Positions 37,755 to 50,562 are shown, counted from the first letter of the stretch. The stretch is DNA of 64,000 nucleotides from Raphanus sativus (GCF_000801105.2 NC_079516.1:26015043-26079042); one strand, 5' to 3'. Translations and numbers: made by a program. Notes: a model not told the origin generated them from the letters alone.

Positions 37755-38098
37755 TACGGATTAAAAACGATCAGAATGATATCCAAATGGATTATTTATA
37801 TGAATGTATCATCTATGATGGACAAACAAAAAAGGCCCAAAATGTGGAAATTAAACCATATGGCACTTAATAGAAAAGGTTTAAATAACTTGTGCTACAA
37901 ACCAATGGTGACATTTAAAGATCTAATTAAAGAGAAGAGAGACCATGAACTAGATAGCCTAATTAAAGTATCCTAAAGTGGGCTCTCTCAAGTTGTGTGT
38001 CATGTTCTCAATCATAATATACAGACAAAAGACTTTCTACCATTCTTCTTTATCTGTCTCCAATCTTCAAAGGCTGTGTTAAAAACTGTAAAACGTTT
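37755..38098. other. 3' flank of the ARID2 gene
   Basis: Probably holds the 3' untranslated region of the minus-strand gene. The 66-codon ORF at 37776-37976 resembles nothing and is probably chance. Confidence 0.4.
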
Positions 38099-41000
38099 CT
38101 AATCAGATTGCTCAAGTGGCACACGGACAAATAACTGTCCGTTTAAGGTTACCACAGCCGATGTATGATGCGGATCAATTCTTGTCGGTAAACTGACCAC
38201 CTGCAATTTAACAAAATGTCATTCAACACTCTATATAATCAAATCCTGTAACATGTTACATTCTTATTAGTCAAAAGAAAAAAAAAAACATGTTACGTTC
38301 TTGGTAACATTACCTTTTTGAAAGGAGTTGCTCCCCATGGATTCATAGGGTTCTCTGGTTCGCCACTTATTACCAACCGTCCTGCCGGATCTGATTGGAC
38401 TCGGACCTGTGTGTTATTTGCCAAGATAAGTTCACATGTATACAAAACGAGTATGTACATAGATTCTACTCCAAGTGTGTGTGTGTGAGAGAGAGCTAAC
38501 CTCTTCACGGACTAGTCCTGGGACTAATGCATACACCTCAAAGCAATCTTCCTGCACGTATTTGAAGAGGTTATTAACTAATACAAATAAAACCTAAAGT
38601 GATTGCTCAGATTTTGAAGAAAGCAACACACCGTCCTCTGTACGTTAATCTTCACCCAGTCAGCTGGTGGTCCAACATCAACAACTGTCACATCCAACCT
38701 AGAAAAAAGGGGAAAACCGAATCAGAATTTCAAATGTGAAATTTCACACGTTCTAAAGCCAAGATCAAGAAACTAATAACCATACATAGGTCTAGACACT
38801 TGGATAGCATGTTCAGTAGACGAAGGCCTCTTGCGTTTCAGTAAACCTGATTGACATTGTGAGAAGAAGTATAATGAGATAAAAGATTCAATAATACAAA
38901 TGAGAACAAAGACTCCTTCATCGAACAGAACTCGTACCAGGAGTGTTTCCTATCTGTTTTTCGCGCTTTTGATGAAGAACTAAATTCTTATCCTACAAAT
39001 TACAAAACACTGTGCAGCTCAGACGACGGCAACAGAGATGTAGAGTGAATGTGATATGTTTAGTAACAAGATTCTGTAGGACCTTAACTGAAGGGTCATT
39101 AACTTCACCGTTCCCATTAAGACGCTGTGAATTCCAACCTTGCATAGCACGTGCTGCTGAATCTCTTCTTGCTCTACCAGATCCAGAAGCCTACAAGATG
39201 CATGATACGATAGTCATCATAAGAAGAGGAAGACCAAACAAAAACTACAGATGCATGATACGATAGTCACGATCTCACCTGGTTATCAATATTCATCGGT
39301 TCTGGTTCCATAGCAAGGGGTATATGTAGTTCACCCATCATAACTTTATGCCGCTCATATTCAAGAAGAGCCTGAAGAAACGATATAACGAATACAAGAT
39401 GTTTACTGAATATTAAGAAAAAGATATATCTTTAGAGGATTCACAGTTTTTCAGACATTTAAACTCTGTTTCAGAAGGACTGAAGCAAAAGAGTACCAAA
39501 AGAGAGTTCATATAGGCTTCTCACCTTTTCGTAAAAACCTCGAAAAGTCCATGACACTGTTGTACATGTCCTGGACAAACAATTAAGCAACTAATTAGAA
39601 CAACTTCTTGGGAATATGTAAAAACATTCTTCTTACTTTGGGGGCCTGAAAGACTCTCCTACTTGCCGCCATAGTTTGCATCCAGTAACCTATTCAGAAT
39701 AAAGCATAAGCTAATAATATTAGAGGATCAACAAAGAAAGGATGAAATGCAAAAGGCCACATTTGCTAGTCAGCAAAGATGCTGCCATCTTCATCTGGCG
39801 CATTGCGTACCTTGTCATAACCGCCCAATCTAATTACAGCTCTCCACAACCTTGCACCAAAGAAATTAATCGAATGTTAGCTCTTCACAACCGCCCAACC
39901 TAAATAAAGATGGGAAGCAAGCTTACTTAAGGCAGTTTAGTCCCTCCCCATAAAATTTTGGAGGTTTAAAGTCCATGCTTCTCTCTCTAAAGAAGTGGTA
40001 TAGTTCTTTCATAAAAGCAGATTGATCCTCCTCCGTTCCAGATTCATTGCCATCCGACGTATCATCCAAGAGGAAGGAGCGCTTTGCGCTCAACGTCCCA
40101 TCTAAACCAGATGGTGGCTGACATACTTTATGGACCCCATTATTCAAGCCTCCAGTTACCCCTACTTCAGGCTTTGTATCAGAAGAGACAACACAAGGAG
40201 GACCAGGTTCACGTCTCACTGATGCATTCTCATTATCAGCATCACTTCTCTCAGGTACAGAATAATCTTCCTTTTCAGCATTACAAAAGTCGACATTCAC
40301 ATCGTTGTTATTAGTAGAGTCAATATCAGCATCAGTGACCAATTTAGAATCAGGTACATCGAGTTCCATGTCTTCTATAGGTTCAGCCTCAAGTGTAGCA
40401 ACTCCTTCGTTATGCTCAGATGAAATCTGGGTAGCGGGCAAGACAGACAACCCTTTGTCACTGTCTCCTGAAACTCCAGCAGCCAAAACATCAGAGAGTT
40501 TGTAATTTTCTGTAAAATGTTCAGTGTCAGGCATGTCTGGCTCCTTTTCCACATTCACTGAGGTTTCTACGAGAGGCTCGGATGGCTTATCATCCTCCAG
40601 ATTTGATACGGTCTCAGGACCAGGCACCTCTGGTCCCTTTTCAACCTCCATTGTGGTTCCATGAGCATGATCTATCGGCCCACTTCCATCGTCAGCCAAA
40701 TTCATATTGCTAGCCTCGCCCTCGTCTATCTTGTCATTGTCCTCCTCAAAAACTTTGGTATCAGGAATGACTAGAAACTCTTTATGTTCTCCTGAGGATA
40801 TGATGTCATGTTCTTCTGCAGTTTTGTCCTGCTCCGTTACAGTATCAGCATGATGAAGCGGTGATCCTTTGTCCTCCGAGAGTTTGGAATCAGGAATGAT
40901 TGGAAACTCTTCCCGTTCTCCTGAGGATATCATGTCATGTTCTTCTGCTGTTTTGTCCTGCTCCATTGCAGTATCAGCATGATGAAGCGGTGAACCTTTC

Positions 41001-41866
41001 TCCTCCGGGATTTTGGTGTCAGGAAGGACTGGAAAGTCTGTAAGGTCTCCTGAGGAAATCATGTCATCTCCTTCTGCAGTTTTGTCCTGCTCCATTACAG
41101 TATCAGCTTGATGAAACGGTGATCCTATGTCCTCCGAGAGTTTGGTATCAGGAGTGACTGTAATCTCGGTGTGGTGGTCTCCTGAGGATGTCATGTCATA
41201 TTCTTCTGCAGGTTTTACCTGCTCCATCACAGTATTAGCATGATGACGTGGAGATCTTTTATCCTCCGAGAGTTTGCTATGAGGTACTGTGGTCGTTTCT
41301 TCATGGACTACTGCAATATCTTCGTCAATCATGACAGAATCTCTGTCATCTCTCAAGACATCCGAACTTACTTTGTTGGACGCAATGTTCTGTTCTAAAG
41401 TGTCTTCCACAGTAGGCTTGATAAACCCTTCTTCAGGATCTATAACACCTGAAGGAGGAGGACTTGGACGCCGGTTCGCTTCTAACTGAGAATTCTTCTC
41501 ATCACCAATCTTCGATAGATCATCTTCGGCCTTCTCAAGGGTAGAAGCATGAGAAGTGTCTTCTTCAGGAGAAGGAGTTGTTTCTAATTGAGAATTCTTC
41601 TCATCATCAATCTTTCGTGGATCATCATCGTTGGTCGCCTTCTCAAGGGTGGAAGCATGAGAAGTAGCTTCTTCAGTGACCATGGGAGAAGGAGAATCCT
41701 TATGTTCACTTTCAGAACCGTCCTCTCCTACTGTCTCTTTTGGATTCTTATCATCTGTTCCCATAGCATTACCTATACTCTGCTGTTCAGTCTCAATTTG
41801 TTTATCGGTTTCCGTAGCAGTATCTATACTCTGCTGTTCAGTCTCCATTTCTGTTATATTCTCCAT
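38099..41866 (-). CDS. ARID2: ARID DNA-binding protein with C-terminal alpha-crystallin-like domain (ARID2-like)
   Basis: Chromatin protein; in Arabidopsis ARID2-4 belong to the PEAT silencing complex (PWWP-EPCR-ARID-TRB). Twelve exons on the minus strand: 41866-39927, 39850-39811, 39689-39637, 39570-39525, 39371-39279, 39190-39083, 38992-38938, 38846-38786, 38698-38632, 38551-38501, 38406-38314 and 38200-38099. All phases agree and give 902 aa. Residues 1-610 are acidic, Ser/Thr-rich and low complexity. The ARID runs from about residue 620 (FMKELYHFFRERSMDF, KLWRAVIRLGGYDKV, CKLWRQVGESFRPPK) to about 700. The C-terminal 100 residues form an HSP20-like fold (WVKINVQRTEDCFEVYALV, GRLVISGEPENPMNPWG, LFVRVPLEQSD). 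Arabidopsis At2g17410 is shorter (about 790 aa from memory), consistent with the repeat expansion here. The donor of exon 6 (GTCCTA) is weak. Confidence 0.88.
40760..41278 (-). repeat. Four tandem 43-44-residue repeats in ARID2
   Basis: Residues 197-240, 241-283, 284-326 and 327-369 repeat the pattern SKLSEDKGSPLHHADTV, then EQDKTAEEHDMISSGE, then IPD. The DNA unit is 129-132 bp. An older pair of related blocks (SHASTLEKA...DEKNSQLE) lies at residues 69-95 and 105-129. Confidence 0.9.
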
Positions 41867-42540
41867 TTCAACAGCATTCCTATACCGATTTACACATACA
41901 GGGAAACTTTATCAAATAACAATTCACTCATAATTAAGATAAACCCCAAAAACATAATTGAAAAAATAACAAATAATTGGGAGGAAGCCTTACGGATTTG
42001 TGAGAGCAATGAGATTAATTCAACAAATCCCCAGGATACGTTTGGTTCTTACTTAGGTTTTTTAGTGTTGTAATAATTAAATGAGGATGAAGAATCGTTT
42101 CTGAACCTAACCAAACATCAGTGTTTCAGATAAACAAGAACATAGCATAACCAGACATAAAAAAAGAGCAAAACTCAAAAGCAAACAAAGAAATAAAGCA
42201 ATAACATATTCGCGTCAATTTCTAAGACAGTTAAAGAAGGTAACACCTTTTCTAGAGTTGTTTAATCCAACCAAGAAGGCATTTTAGTCCTAACAGTAAC
42301 ACAAGTGAAAGAGGCTTATTCATACAAAATTTCATGCTATACAAAAGTCGAAATTGGAATGAAAGGTTATCTATTTTATGCAGTCAATTTCAGATTTAAA
42401 ACAAAAAAGAAGGGAACTTTACAAACCTCGAAAGAGAATTTTCGCAGCTCCTCCTTCTGCAGTGTCTGAAAACACCCACACACTTTCAATCGAAATTGGA
42501 ACAAAGCAAATCGAGGGTTTCAATTAGAACCGGGGTTTCA
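41867..42540 (-). promoter_or_regulatory. 5' untranslated exons and promoter of ARID2
   Basis: A TATAG acceptor sits 13 bases upstream of the ATG on the minus strand, so the leader is spliced. A candidate leader exon ends at a GTTTGT donor near 42424, and another candidate donor (GTAAGG) lies near 41990. The exon limits are inferred only. Confidence 0.45.
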
Positions 42541-43276
42541 AGGTTTTGGGCTCACGGGCTTCGGCCTACTCTGGTCCCGATCGGCAGCATTAGCTTTTTA
42601 AGCCAACGTATATTAAAACAGAAGTTATCGTTTCCCTTTATGTGTAATTTTTTTTAATTTGGATCAATTTTATAAAATTTATTAAATTTTACATATGTTA
42701 TAATATCTTCTTCATATCTTATTTTTATTAGAAATCTAAATAAATATTTGAAAGAAGATTCTATTAAATTCATTCTCAATCTATAAAAAAAAATAAAAAT
42801 TCTGTAAAATACTTTTAACAGTATCCAAAATTTTGTTTTCTCTATTACGTAGGTCCAACTTAATTTAATTTTCACATATATTTCAAATTTATAAACAAAA
42901 AAAAATTAAAAAATACAAATTTATAAATCACACAAACATTATTATAAAATTAGATAATATATAACATCTAATTTTATTAACTTATTGATAAAATTTATTA
43001 TATAATCTATAACATTTTAATATTTAAGAATATTATTATGCTTCAATATATGTTTAGTTATTGTTTAAAATGAAAAATTAAATTTTATCATACTTTATTT
43101 ATTATCAAATTAACATAATTATTATATTGAACTAAATATGATAAAAATAAATTAAAATGATACATTAATATATCTTATTTTCATAAATAGAAATATTTGT
43201 ATTAAGATAAAATAATATGTTGTCAGACGGGATAACATACTATAAACTTATCAAGGTGTACTTCTAAATATAATGG
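42541..43276. other. AT-rich intergenic
   Basis: No gene or element ends were recognised in this strongly A/T-rich stretch. Confidence 0.5.
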
Positions 43277-43286
43277 CTACAAATAT

Positions 43287-44085
43287 GGGAAAATTGTCTT
43301 TTAAATCCTGAACTTTCAAATTTGGTTCAAAAAAGACATGAACTATTGTTTGGACCATTTAAGGCACAAACTTATTTTGACAAACCGTTTAAAGCCTAGA
43401 ATTAATTTGACTAAGCCATATTCAATACGTCGTTATCTCGGCTAACGACACGATTAAACGGGGTTAACTTCCGTTTACTGTTCCCGTTAAACCTAAGCTA
43501 CGTCGTTTTGAAATTAGAAAAACCCCTAAATTTCTATCTTCTCAAAATTGCAATCCCTAATTTCCCAAAACAAAAACCCAATCACTTCTGAGTTTCTGCC
43601 TCAAGAGCCCTTGCTTCACGACCAGCTGCTCTTGCTTCACGAGCCTCTGCTCCACGAGCCTCTGCTCCACTTCTGTCACTCATTGATTCAGCATCTTTCT
43701 TCTTTCTTCGTCGATAAGGTAATTTATCCTTTGGATCCCTTTGTCTCTCATCATTCTCGCCGAAATTGAATCAAGAGTTTGTATTTTTGATTGGGTTTTT
43801 GATTTGGGAAACTAGACATTGCGATTTTGAGAAGATGAAAATTTAGAGGTTTTTCTAATTTCAAAACGACGTAACTTAGGTTTAACGGGAACAGTAAACG
43901 GAAGTTAACCCCGTTTAATCGTGTCGTTAGCCGAGATAACGACGTATTGAATATGGCTTAGTCAAATTAATTTGAAGCTTTAAACGGTTTGTCAAAATAA
44001 GTTTGTGCCTTAAATGGTTCAAGCAATACTTCAGGCTTTTTTCGAACCAAATTTGAAAGTTCAGGATTTAAAAGACAATTTTCCC
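43287..44085. mobile_element. Long-TIR Mutator-like element, 799 bp
   Basis: The ends GGGAAAATTG and CAATTTTCCC are the tips of inverted repeats about 280 bp long (43287-43566 and 43803-44085), including shared blocks such as CGTCGTTATCTCGGCTAACG. A 10-bp direct repeat CTACAAATAT at 43277-43286 and 44086-44095 is the expected size for Mutator-type transposition. The 240-bp centre has short GAGCCTCTGCTCCAC repeats and no transposase, so the element is non-autonomous. Confidence 0.85.
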
Positions 44086-44095
44086 CTACAAATAT

Positions 44096-44417
44096 ATATA
44101 ATTGTCACGATTTTGTATAGTTTTTAGGCATGTATGGGATCCGTTGGACGCTCTACATGTGAATGGTTTTGCGAAACAACAAAATCAAGAAAGCAACATC
44201 ATAAACTTAAAGATATTTTCATATTTCACAACATGGACGTGATCAAGAAATTGTCAGAGTCAGAAACAAGAATTGGAGACTTTACCTTCTGTTTTTGAGT
44301 CCTTGTAACATCGTCGCCAAGAGTTCACAAGAGTAGCCATGTATTTGCTGATGCAGCATCATCAAGATTTCCACTCGAGACTACCCCTTTATTTTTATTT
44401 TTTGAATTATATGTAAA
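44096..44417. other. Intergenic between the Mutator-like element and the LINE fragment
   Basis: No gene is seen. The second copy lies at 47834-48155. Confidence 0.4.
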
Positions 44418-44935
44418 ATTAATTCAGAAAAAGTAGTTGTTACAGCTTTTAGCTACAGAAACAGAGCAGAACTTCTTCATATCCTTTTAGCTTCTTTGGG
44501 AGCATTATTAGGCACTGATTGCGAATCTGCCTATCGATGAATTTTACAAGGCAAGCCGTTGAGACAGGTTGTGAGCCATGCCGACGATTGTTCCTTCCCT
44601 CCATATTGAGTGTATCGCCACTTGGAAGCAATACCGCAGTAGGAAGAGCTTCTTTGTGGTGTGAGAGTGATCTGCAAGGAGCGCGATGATGTTATGCCAG
44701 TGATGTGTGAACCGAGATAACAAAAGCTTCCCGAGAAGACCCTTCCATATCTCATACGAGTAGGTGCATTCAAAAAATAAATGTTCTCGTGTTTCCAGAT
44801 GTTGATTGCAGAAGATACAGCCAGCATCAATGTTCATATTCCAGAGAAGCATTCGATCACCCGTTGTTAAACGGTTGTGCAATGTTAGCCAACATCTCTT
44901 TGTTTCAAAGGAAACAACATCTCTTTTGAATCTTA
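44418..44935 (-). pseudogene. LINE fragment (zf-RVT region), first copy
   Basis: On the minus strand: LTLHNRLTTGDRMLLWNM, then the zinc-binding pattern CIFCNQHLETREHLFFEC, then EIWKGLLGKLL and WREGTIVGMAHNLSQR, ending near 44449. This is the C-terminal part of a plant LINE reverse-transcriptase ORF. The RT core is absent. Confidence 0.8.
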
Positions 44936-45079
44936 ATGATGCTGCATTTGCAACTACCGGCTGTTAGCAACTATCATAGGCTAGATCTTTTGCCTTATTC
45001 ATCAAGAACCCAAACAAAACAACCACAGACGAAAAACCCTTGCATGCTTAAAAAAGAAAATTTTTATTCATTTATAAAA

Positions 45080-45190
45080 ATGAAGTTTGTCTTCTTGATC
45101 GCCCTCACAGTCGCTGCATCTTATATGCATCTATCTCTCCTTCCTTTTCTTTTTATAACCGAAAGTTTACTACTCACACCTCGCGCATGA
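45080..45190 (+). pseudogene. Orphan duplicate of proline-rich gene exon 1
   Basis: ATG at 45080 encodes MKFVFLIALTVAASY, a signal peptide, then runs into the LTR at 45211. It duplicates the exon at 48818. With no second exon next to it, it is probably non-functional. Confidence 0.7.
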
Positions 45191-45210
45191 TAATATTTTT
45201 ATATATAATA

Positions 45211-46824
45211 TGTAGCATCCCTATCCCCTGGGGATCGACCGGGGTTATCGAAAGGGAGTTGTAGACACGCGTATACCCTTATAGGCAACCCGCCATGTAA
45301 GTTACTGGTCCCATGAGTCGACGATCGCATTGCTTTCTTTGAAATTCCGATCCACCCGTATCCACACACTTCTACTTACAGTCCTGCACACAGGGAAAAG
45401 GAAAGGGAGGGTCTGAGTATTGGGTTACGCAGTGAAGTGACTCTAGACCAGCCTAGCCCGCAAGACACTCAATATTACTCTATGCGGGAGCTAGGGCTGA
45501 TCCGCCACTGCAACAATAATGCATCAAGAATCACTTCATACAACATCATTTCTAGCAACCTAACGTTCAGTCAACATAATCAACACAGTCACTGATACAC
45601 AGCAATCAATAATAGATAAGACCGACTCGACAAACACAACCGACTCAACTTCAAGAAAGGACCTATGACCGTTTACGGATGTCCCTACGGGTTCCGGTCT
45701 ATCCTGGGCGGCGCCTCTTCCGAGCATCCGTCCCGCCCAGCTTCCTAAAGGCTACCCGGATTGCAGCATGTTGGCCACCTTGCTCTGTCTGCCTCCCGGC
45801 CATTCATAGCCTGACACAGCCACCTTTTTGGCTTGACTCGATCCTAAGGCGCCACTACACTTGCTTATTTATATCCCGCCCTCGCGCGGTTCCTTTCACA
45901 TCACAACACATCACACCCTAGACTCTAGACGCCCACCCGTTCTCGGTGGTCCAAGCAGGACTACAAGCAAGATCCACTGACACTACCACTTTCTCAGTCT
46001 CATTCCCATACTCATACTCAAACACTTACACTTAGCCTCTTACTCATACTCAAGACGCCACCCGATATCGGTGTCACACACCCGTCACTTAGCACAAGAG
46101 TAATATGCACAACCAGTAAACAAGATGCTAAGAGAAATCTCTACTATCACATGGGACCAAACAACACGCAAGCAATCATCATATAATAGCCACATCAACA
46201 CAAGGCAGTCCATTAATGTCCCTTTTAATCAGTATGAGCGTTCTTATGCAACATGATTCATGCATCTAACAACCTAGGTCCATCATGAACTACCAACCTA
46301 ACTCCCAACAAGAACTAACCAGATCTAGTTCCAACAAGATTAATATAAAGGACTTGCGAGAGACTGGGTTCGGATCACCTCACCTTAACCTAGATCTGGA
46401 CACAAGAGCGAGAGAAGATGAGATCTGAACCACCCGACTGATCAGCTACACCACCACCACACTACCTCGACACACGGCGATCACCACCTCAACCACCACC
46501 AAACCGCCGCCGACGAGGAGAGAGAGATCGGACGCCGCGGAGAGAGAGAGTAGAGAAGAGAGAGACGCGCGGAAGAGAGGAGAGAAGAGAGAGAGAAAAG
46601 AGAAAAGACGGCAGCGCAGGAAGAAGAGCTTGACGGCTAGGGTTTTCAGTTCTCCGGGAATCTCTGCAGAACTCCGCCTCAATTTTGTGAATAGGACAAA
46701 AAGGAGGTGGCTGCAGTCCTTTTTATAAGGATGGGAAGGAGAGACCTAGGTTTTCTAGTCAATCGGGCCGTAGAGAAGCCCGATCCCATTAGAAAATTAT
46801 TGGGCCCGGGATAGGGATGTTACA
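45211..46824 (-). repeat. Duplicated LTR (1,614 bp)
   Basis: Runs from TGTAGCATCCCTATCC to GGATAGGGATGTTACA, which are inverted repeats of each other. It appears identical to the LTR at 48949-50562 and was copied by the 3.7-kb tandem duplication. The flanking TAATA at 45206-45210 was copied with it. Confidence 0.9.
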
Positions 46825-47166
46825 ATCTCCCCCACTTAATGGAATTCGGCCCCGAATTCAGCTTGTGTACTCCCAATACTTAACATCCCTCACCCAATAT
46901 TTTTCCAACGGTTTCTGCAATCCAAGATAGCCCTTGGTACGAACTCACTGCGGCTTTATACTACTCCCATGTCACTCCAGGCGGTACTACTTGCTTCGAG
47001 GTTCATAGGTCTTCTTTGCTTTGCCTTTTTGTTCTCCCCCACTTCGATCAAGCATACCCATTTCCTAACACTCGTCATTTCGTCCCTGATTTCTGTGTGA
47101 CACCCACTCGTCCCTTGCCCGCTAGTGGTTTCAAAATGTTAACCGAGGCGCTTATTACTATCCTTA
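46825..47166 (-). other. Retrotransposon internal 3' region, duplicate copy
   Basis: Contains the polypurine tract (minus strand TAAGTGGGGGAGATT) next to the LTR and a second similar tract, GAAGTGGGGGAGAAC, near 47040. There is no coding signature. Confidence 0.6.
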
Positions 47167-47530
47167 CTCGGCCCAATTGGTGATGTCGGCGTTGGTACCG
47201 CCAAAGACAATGGTTGAAAACTGGTTGTAACCCAGAAGCAAGATACTCTTCTTCTCCGTCCACCGTTTAAAAATGGACAGCGGTTGTGCACGGTCTTCTG
47301 CTTTAGCACTGTAGAAGTCAAGCAGTGGAGTGTCTTTGTCCTGCCATCTCACAAACTCTCTTTTCCAGATAGACAAAAATTCCCTTTGGAAGCACAACCA
47401 GTGGCTTAGCCTGAGGATACTTTGCAAGGAAGCTCTGCATGAAACTAATGATCATGAAGGTTTTCCAGAATCCGGAGCATGAGCCACGATACAATCCCCT
47501 TGTGGTGGAGCACCGCCCACAGCCCCAAAT
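47167..47530 (-). pseudogene. DRD1: DRD1 fragment, duplicate copy (truncated)
   Basis: Carries only the helicase motif I/Ia part: [50 protein letters not shown] and [12 protein letters not shown]. It ends abruptly at the duplication junction at 47530, where Mutator-like sequence begins. The fuller version is at 50930-52105. Confidence 0.85.
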
Positions 47531-47823
47531 GGGTTTTTGATTTGGGAAACTAGACATTGCGATTTTGAGAAGATGAAAATTTAGAGGTTTTTCTAATTTC
47601 AAAACGACGTAACTTAGGTTTAACGGGAACAGTAAACGGAAGTTAACCCCGTTTAATCGTGTCGTTAGCCGAGATAACGACGTATTGAATATGGCTTAGT
47701 CAAATTAATTTGAAGCTTTAAACGGTTTGTCAAAATAAGTTTGTGCCTTAAATGGTTCAAGCAATACTTCAGGCTTTTTTTGAACCAAATTTGAAAGTTC
47801 AGGATTTAAAAGACAATTTTCCC
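47531..47823. mobile_element. Truncated right arm of the Mutator-like element, second copy
   Basis: Matches 43793-44085. It has only one terminal repeat because the duplication started inside the element. Confidence 0.85.
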
Positions 47824-48155
47824 CTACAAATATATATAATTGTCACGATTTTGTATAGTTTTTAGGCATGTATGGGATCCGTTGGACGCTCTACATGTGA
47901 ATGGTTTTGCGAAACAACAAAATCAAGAAAGCAACATCATAAACTTAAAGATATTTTCATATTTCACAACATGGACGTGATCAAGAAATTGTCAGAGTCA
48001 GAAACAAGAATTGGAGACTTTACCTTCTGTTTTTGAGTCCTTGTAACATCGTCGCCAAGAGTTCACAAGAGTAGCCATGTATTTGCTGATGCAGCATCAT
48101 CAAGATTTCCACTCGAGACTACCCCTTTATTTTTATTTTTTGAATTATATGTAAA

Positions 48156-48673
48156 ATTAATTCAGAAAAAGTAGTTGTTACAGCTTTTAGCTACAGAAAC
48201 AGAGCAGAACTTCTTCATATCCTTTTAGCTTCTTTGGGAGCATTATTAGGCACTGATTGCGAATCTGCCTATCGATGAATTTTACAAGGCAAGCCGTTGA
48301 GACAGGTTGTGAGCCATGCCGACGATTGTTCCTTCCCTCCATATTGAGTGTATCGCCACTTGGAAGCAATACCGCAGTAGGAAGAGCTTCTTTGTGGTGT
48401 GAGAGTGATCTGCAAGGAGCGCGATGATGTTATGCCAGTGATGTGTGAACCGAGATAACAAAAGCTTCCCGAGAAGACCCTTCCATATCTCATACGAGTA
48501 GGTGCATTCAAAAAATAAATGTTCTCGTGTTTCCAGATGTTGATTGCAGAAGATACAGCCAGCATCAATGTTCATATTCCAGAGAAGCATTCGATCACCC
48601 GTTGTTAAACGGTTGTGCAATGTTAGCCAACATCTCTTTGTTTCAAAGGAAACAACATCTCTTTTGAATCTTA
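48156..48673 (-). pseudogene. LINE fragment (zf-RVT region), second copy
   Basis: Duplicate of 44418-44935 with the same CIFCNQHLETREHLFFEC motif. Confidence 0.8.
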
Positions 48674-48948
48674 ATGATGCTGCATTTGCAACTACCGGCT
48701 GTTAGCAACTATCATAGGCTAGATCTTTTGCCTTATTCATCAAGAACCCAAACAAAACAACCACAGACGAAAAACCCTTGCATGCTTAAAAAAGAAAATT
48801 TTTATTCATTTATAAAAATGAAGTTTGTCTTCTTGATCGCCCTCACAGTCGCTGCATCTTATATGCATCTATCTCTCCTTCCTTTTCTTTTTATAACCGA
48901 AAGTTTACTACTCACACCTCGCGCATGATAATATTTTTATATATAATA

Positions 48949-50562
48949 TGTAGCATCCCTATCCCCTGGGGATCGACCGGGGTTATCGAAAGGGAGTTGT
49001 AGACACGCGTATACCCTTATAGGCAACCCGCCATGTAAGTTACTGGTCCCATGAGTCGACGATCGCATTGCTTTCTTTGAAATTCCGATCCACCCGTATC
49101 CACACACTTCTACTTACAGTCCTGCACACAGGGAAAAGGAAAGGGAGGGTCTGAGTATTGGGTTACGCAGTGAAGTGACTCTAGACCAGCCTAGCCCGCA
49201 AGACACTCAATATTACTCTATGCGGGAGCTAGGGCTGATCCGCCACTGCAACAATAATGCATCAAGAATCACTTCATACAACATCATTTCTAGCAACCTA
49301 ACGTTCAGTCAACATAATCAACACAGTCACTGATACACAGCAATCAATAATAGATAAGACCGACTCGACAAACACAACCGACTCAACTTCAAGAAAGGAC
49401 CTATGACCGTTTACGGATGTCCCTACGGGTTCCGGTCTATCCTGGGCGGCGCCTCTTCCGAGCATCCGTCCCGCCCAGCTTCCTAAAGGCTACCCGGATT
49501 GCAGCATGTTGGCCACCTTGCTCTGTCTGCCTCCCGGCCATTCATAGCCTGACACAGCCACCTTTTTGGCTTGACTCGATCCTAAGGCGCCACTACACTT
49601 GCTTATTTATATCCCGCCCTCGCGCGGTTCCTTTCACATCACAACACATCACACCCTAGACTCTAGACGCCCACCCGTTCTCGGTGGTCCAAGCAGGACT
49701 ACAAGCAAGATCCACTGACACTACCACTTTCTCAGTCTCATTCCCATACTCATACTCAAACACTTACACTTAGCCTCTTACTCATACTCAAGACGCCACC
49801 CGATATCGGTGTCACACACCCGTCACTTAGCACAAGAGTAATATGCACAACCAGTAAACAAGATGCTAAGAGAAATCTCTACTATCACATGGGACCAAAC
49901 AACACGCAAGCAATCATCATATAATAGCCACATCAACACAAGGCAGTCCATTAATGTCCCTTTTAATCAGTATGAGCGTTCTTATGCAACATGATTCATG
50001 CATCTAACAACCTAGGTCCATCATGAACTACCAACCTAACTCCCAACAAGAACTAACCAGATCTAGTTCCAACAAGATTAATATAAAGGACTTGCGAGAG
50101 ACTGGGTTCGGATCACCTCACCTTAACCTAGATCTGGACACAAGAGCGAGAGAAGATGAGATCTGAACCACCCGACTGATCAGCTACACCACCACCACAC
50201 TACCTCGACACACGGCGATCACCACCTCAACCACCACCAAACCGCCGCCGACGAGGAGAGAGAGATCGGACGCCGCGGAGAGAGAGAGTAGAGAAGAGAG
50301 AGACGCGCGGAAGAGAGGAGAGAAGAGAGAGAGAAAAGAGAAAAGACGGCAGCGCAGGAAGAAGAGCTTGACGGCTAGGGTTTTCAGTTCTCCGGGAATC
50401 TCTGCAGAACTCCGCCTCAATTTTGTGAATAGGACAAAAAGGAGGTGGCTGCAGTCCTTTTTATAAGGATGGGAAGGAGAGACCTAGGTTTTCTAGTCAA
50501 TCGGGCCGTAGAGAAGCCCGATCCCATTAGAAAATTATTGGGCCCGGGATAGGGATGTTACA
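48949..50562 (-). repeat. 3' LTR of the DRD1-carrying element
   Basis: Plus-strand ends TGTAGCATCC and GGATGTTACA, 1,614 bp. The GA-rich tract near 50262-50340 and the CTAGGGTTTT motif near 50373 are part of the LTR, not of a gene. Confidence 0.9.

Larger units (their letters stand above)
43793..47530. repeat. First copy of a 3,738-bp tandem duplication
   Basis: The sequence from GGGTTTTTGATTTGGG to CACAGCCCCAAAT is repeated at 47531-51268. By eye the copies differ at very few positions, for example TTTTTCGAACC at about 44043 against TTTTTTGAACC. Contents in order: right half of the Mutator-like element, LINE fragment, exon 1 of the proline-rich gene, one LTR and part of the DRD1 segment. 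Confidence 0.92.

Noticed and set aside
40305..40505. Ser-rich plus ORFs at 40084-40505 and 41289-41489
   Set aside because: Complement of the ARID2 exon 1 coding sequence.
41588..42073. 161-codon plus ORF overlapping ARID2 start
   Set aside because: Low-complexity antisense of exon 1 and the spliced leader, with no domain.
45679..45921. 80-codon plus ORF, repeated at 49417 and 53693
   Set aside because: All three lie inside LTRs in the direction opposite to the element and resemble no protein.
46446..46682. Ser/Leu-rich minus ORF with a hydrophobic tail, repeated at 50184
   Set aside because: Produced by the GA-rich tract of the LTR; the third LTR breaks the frame.
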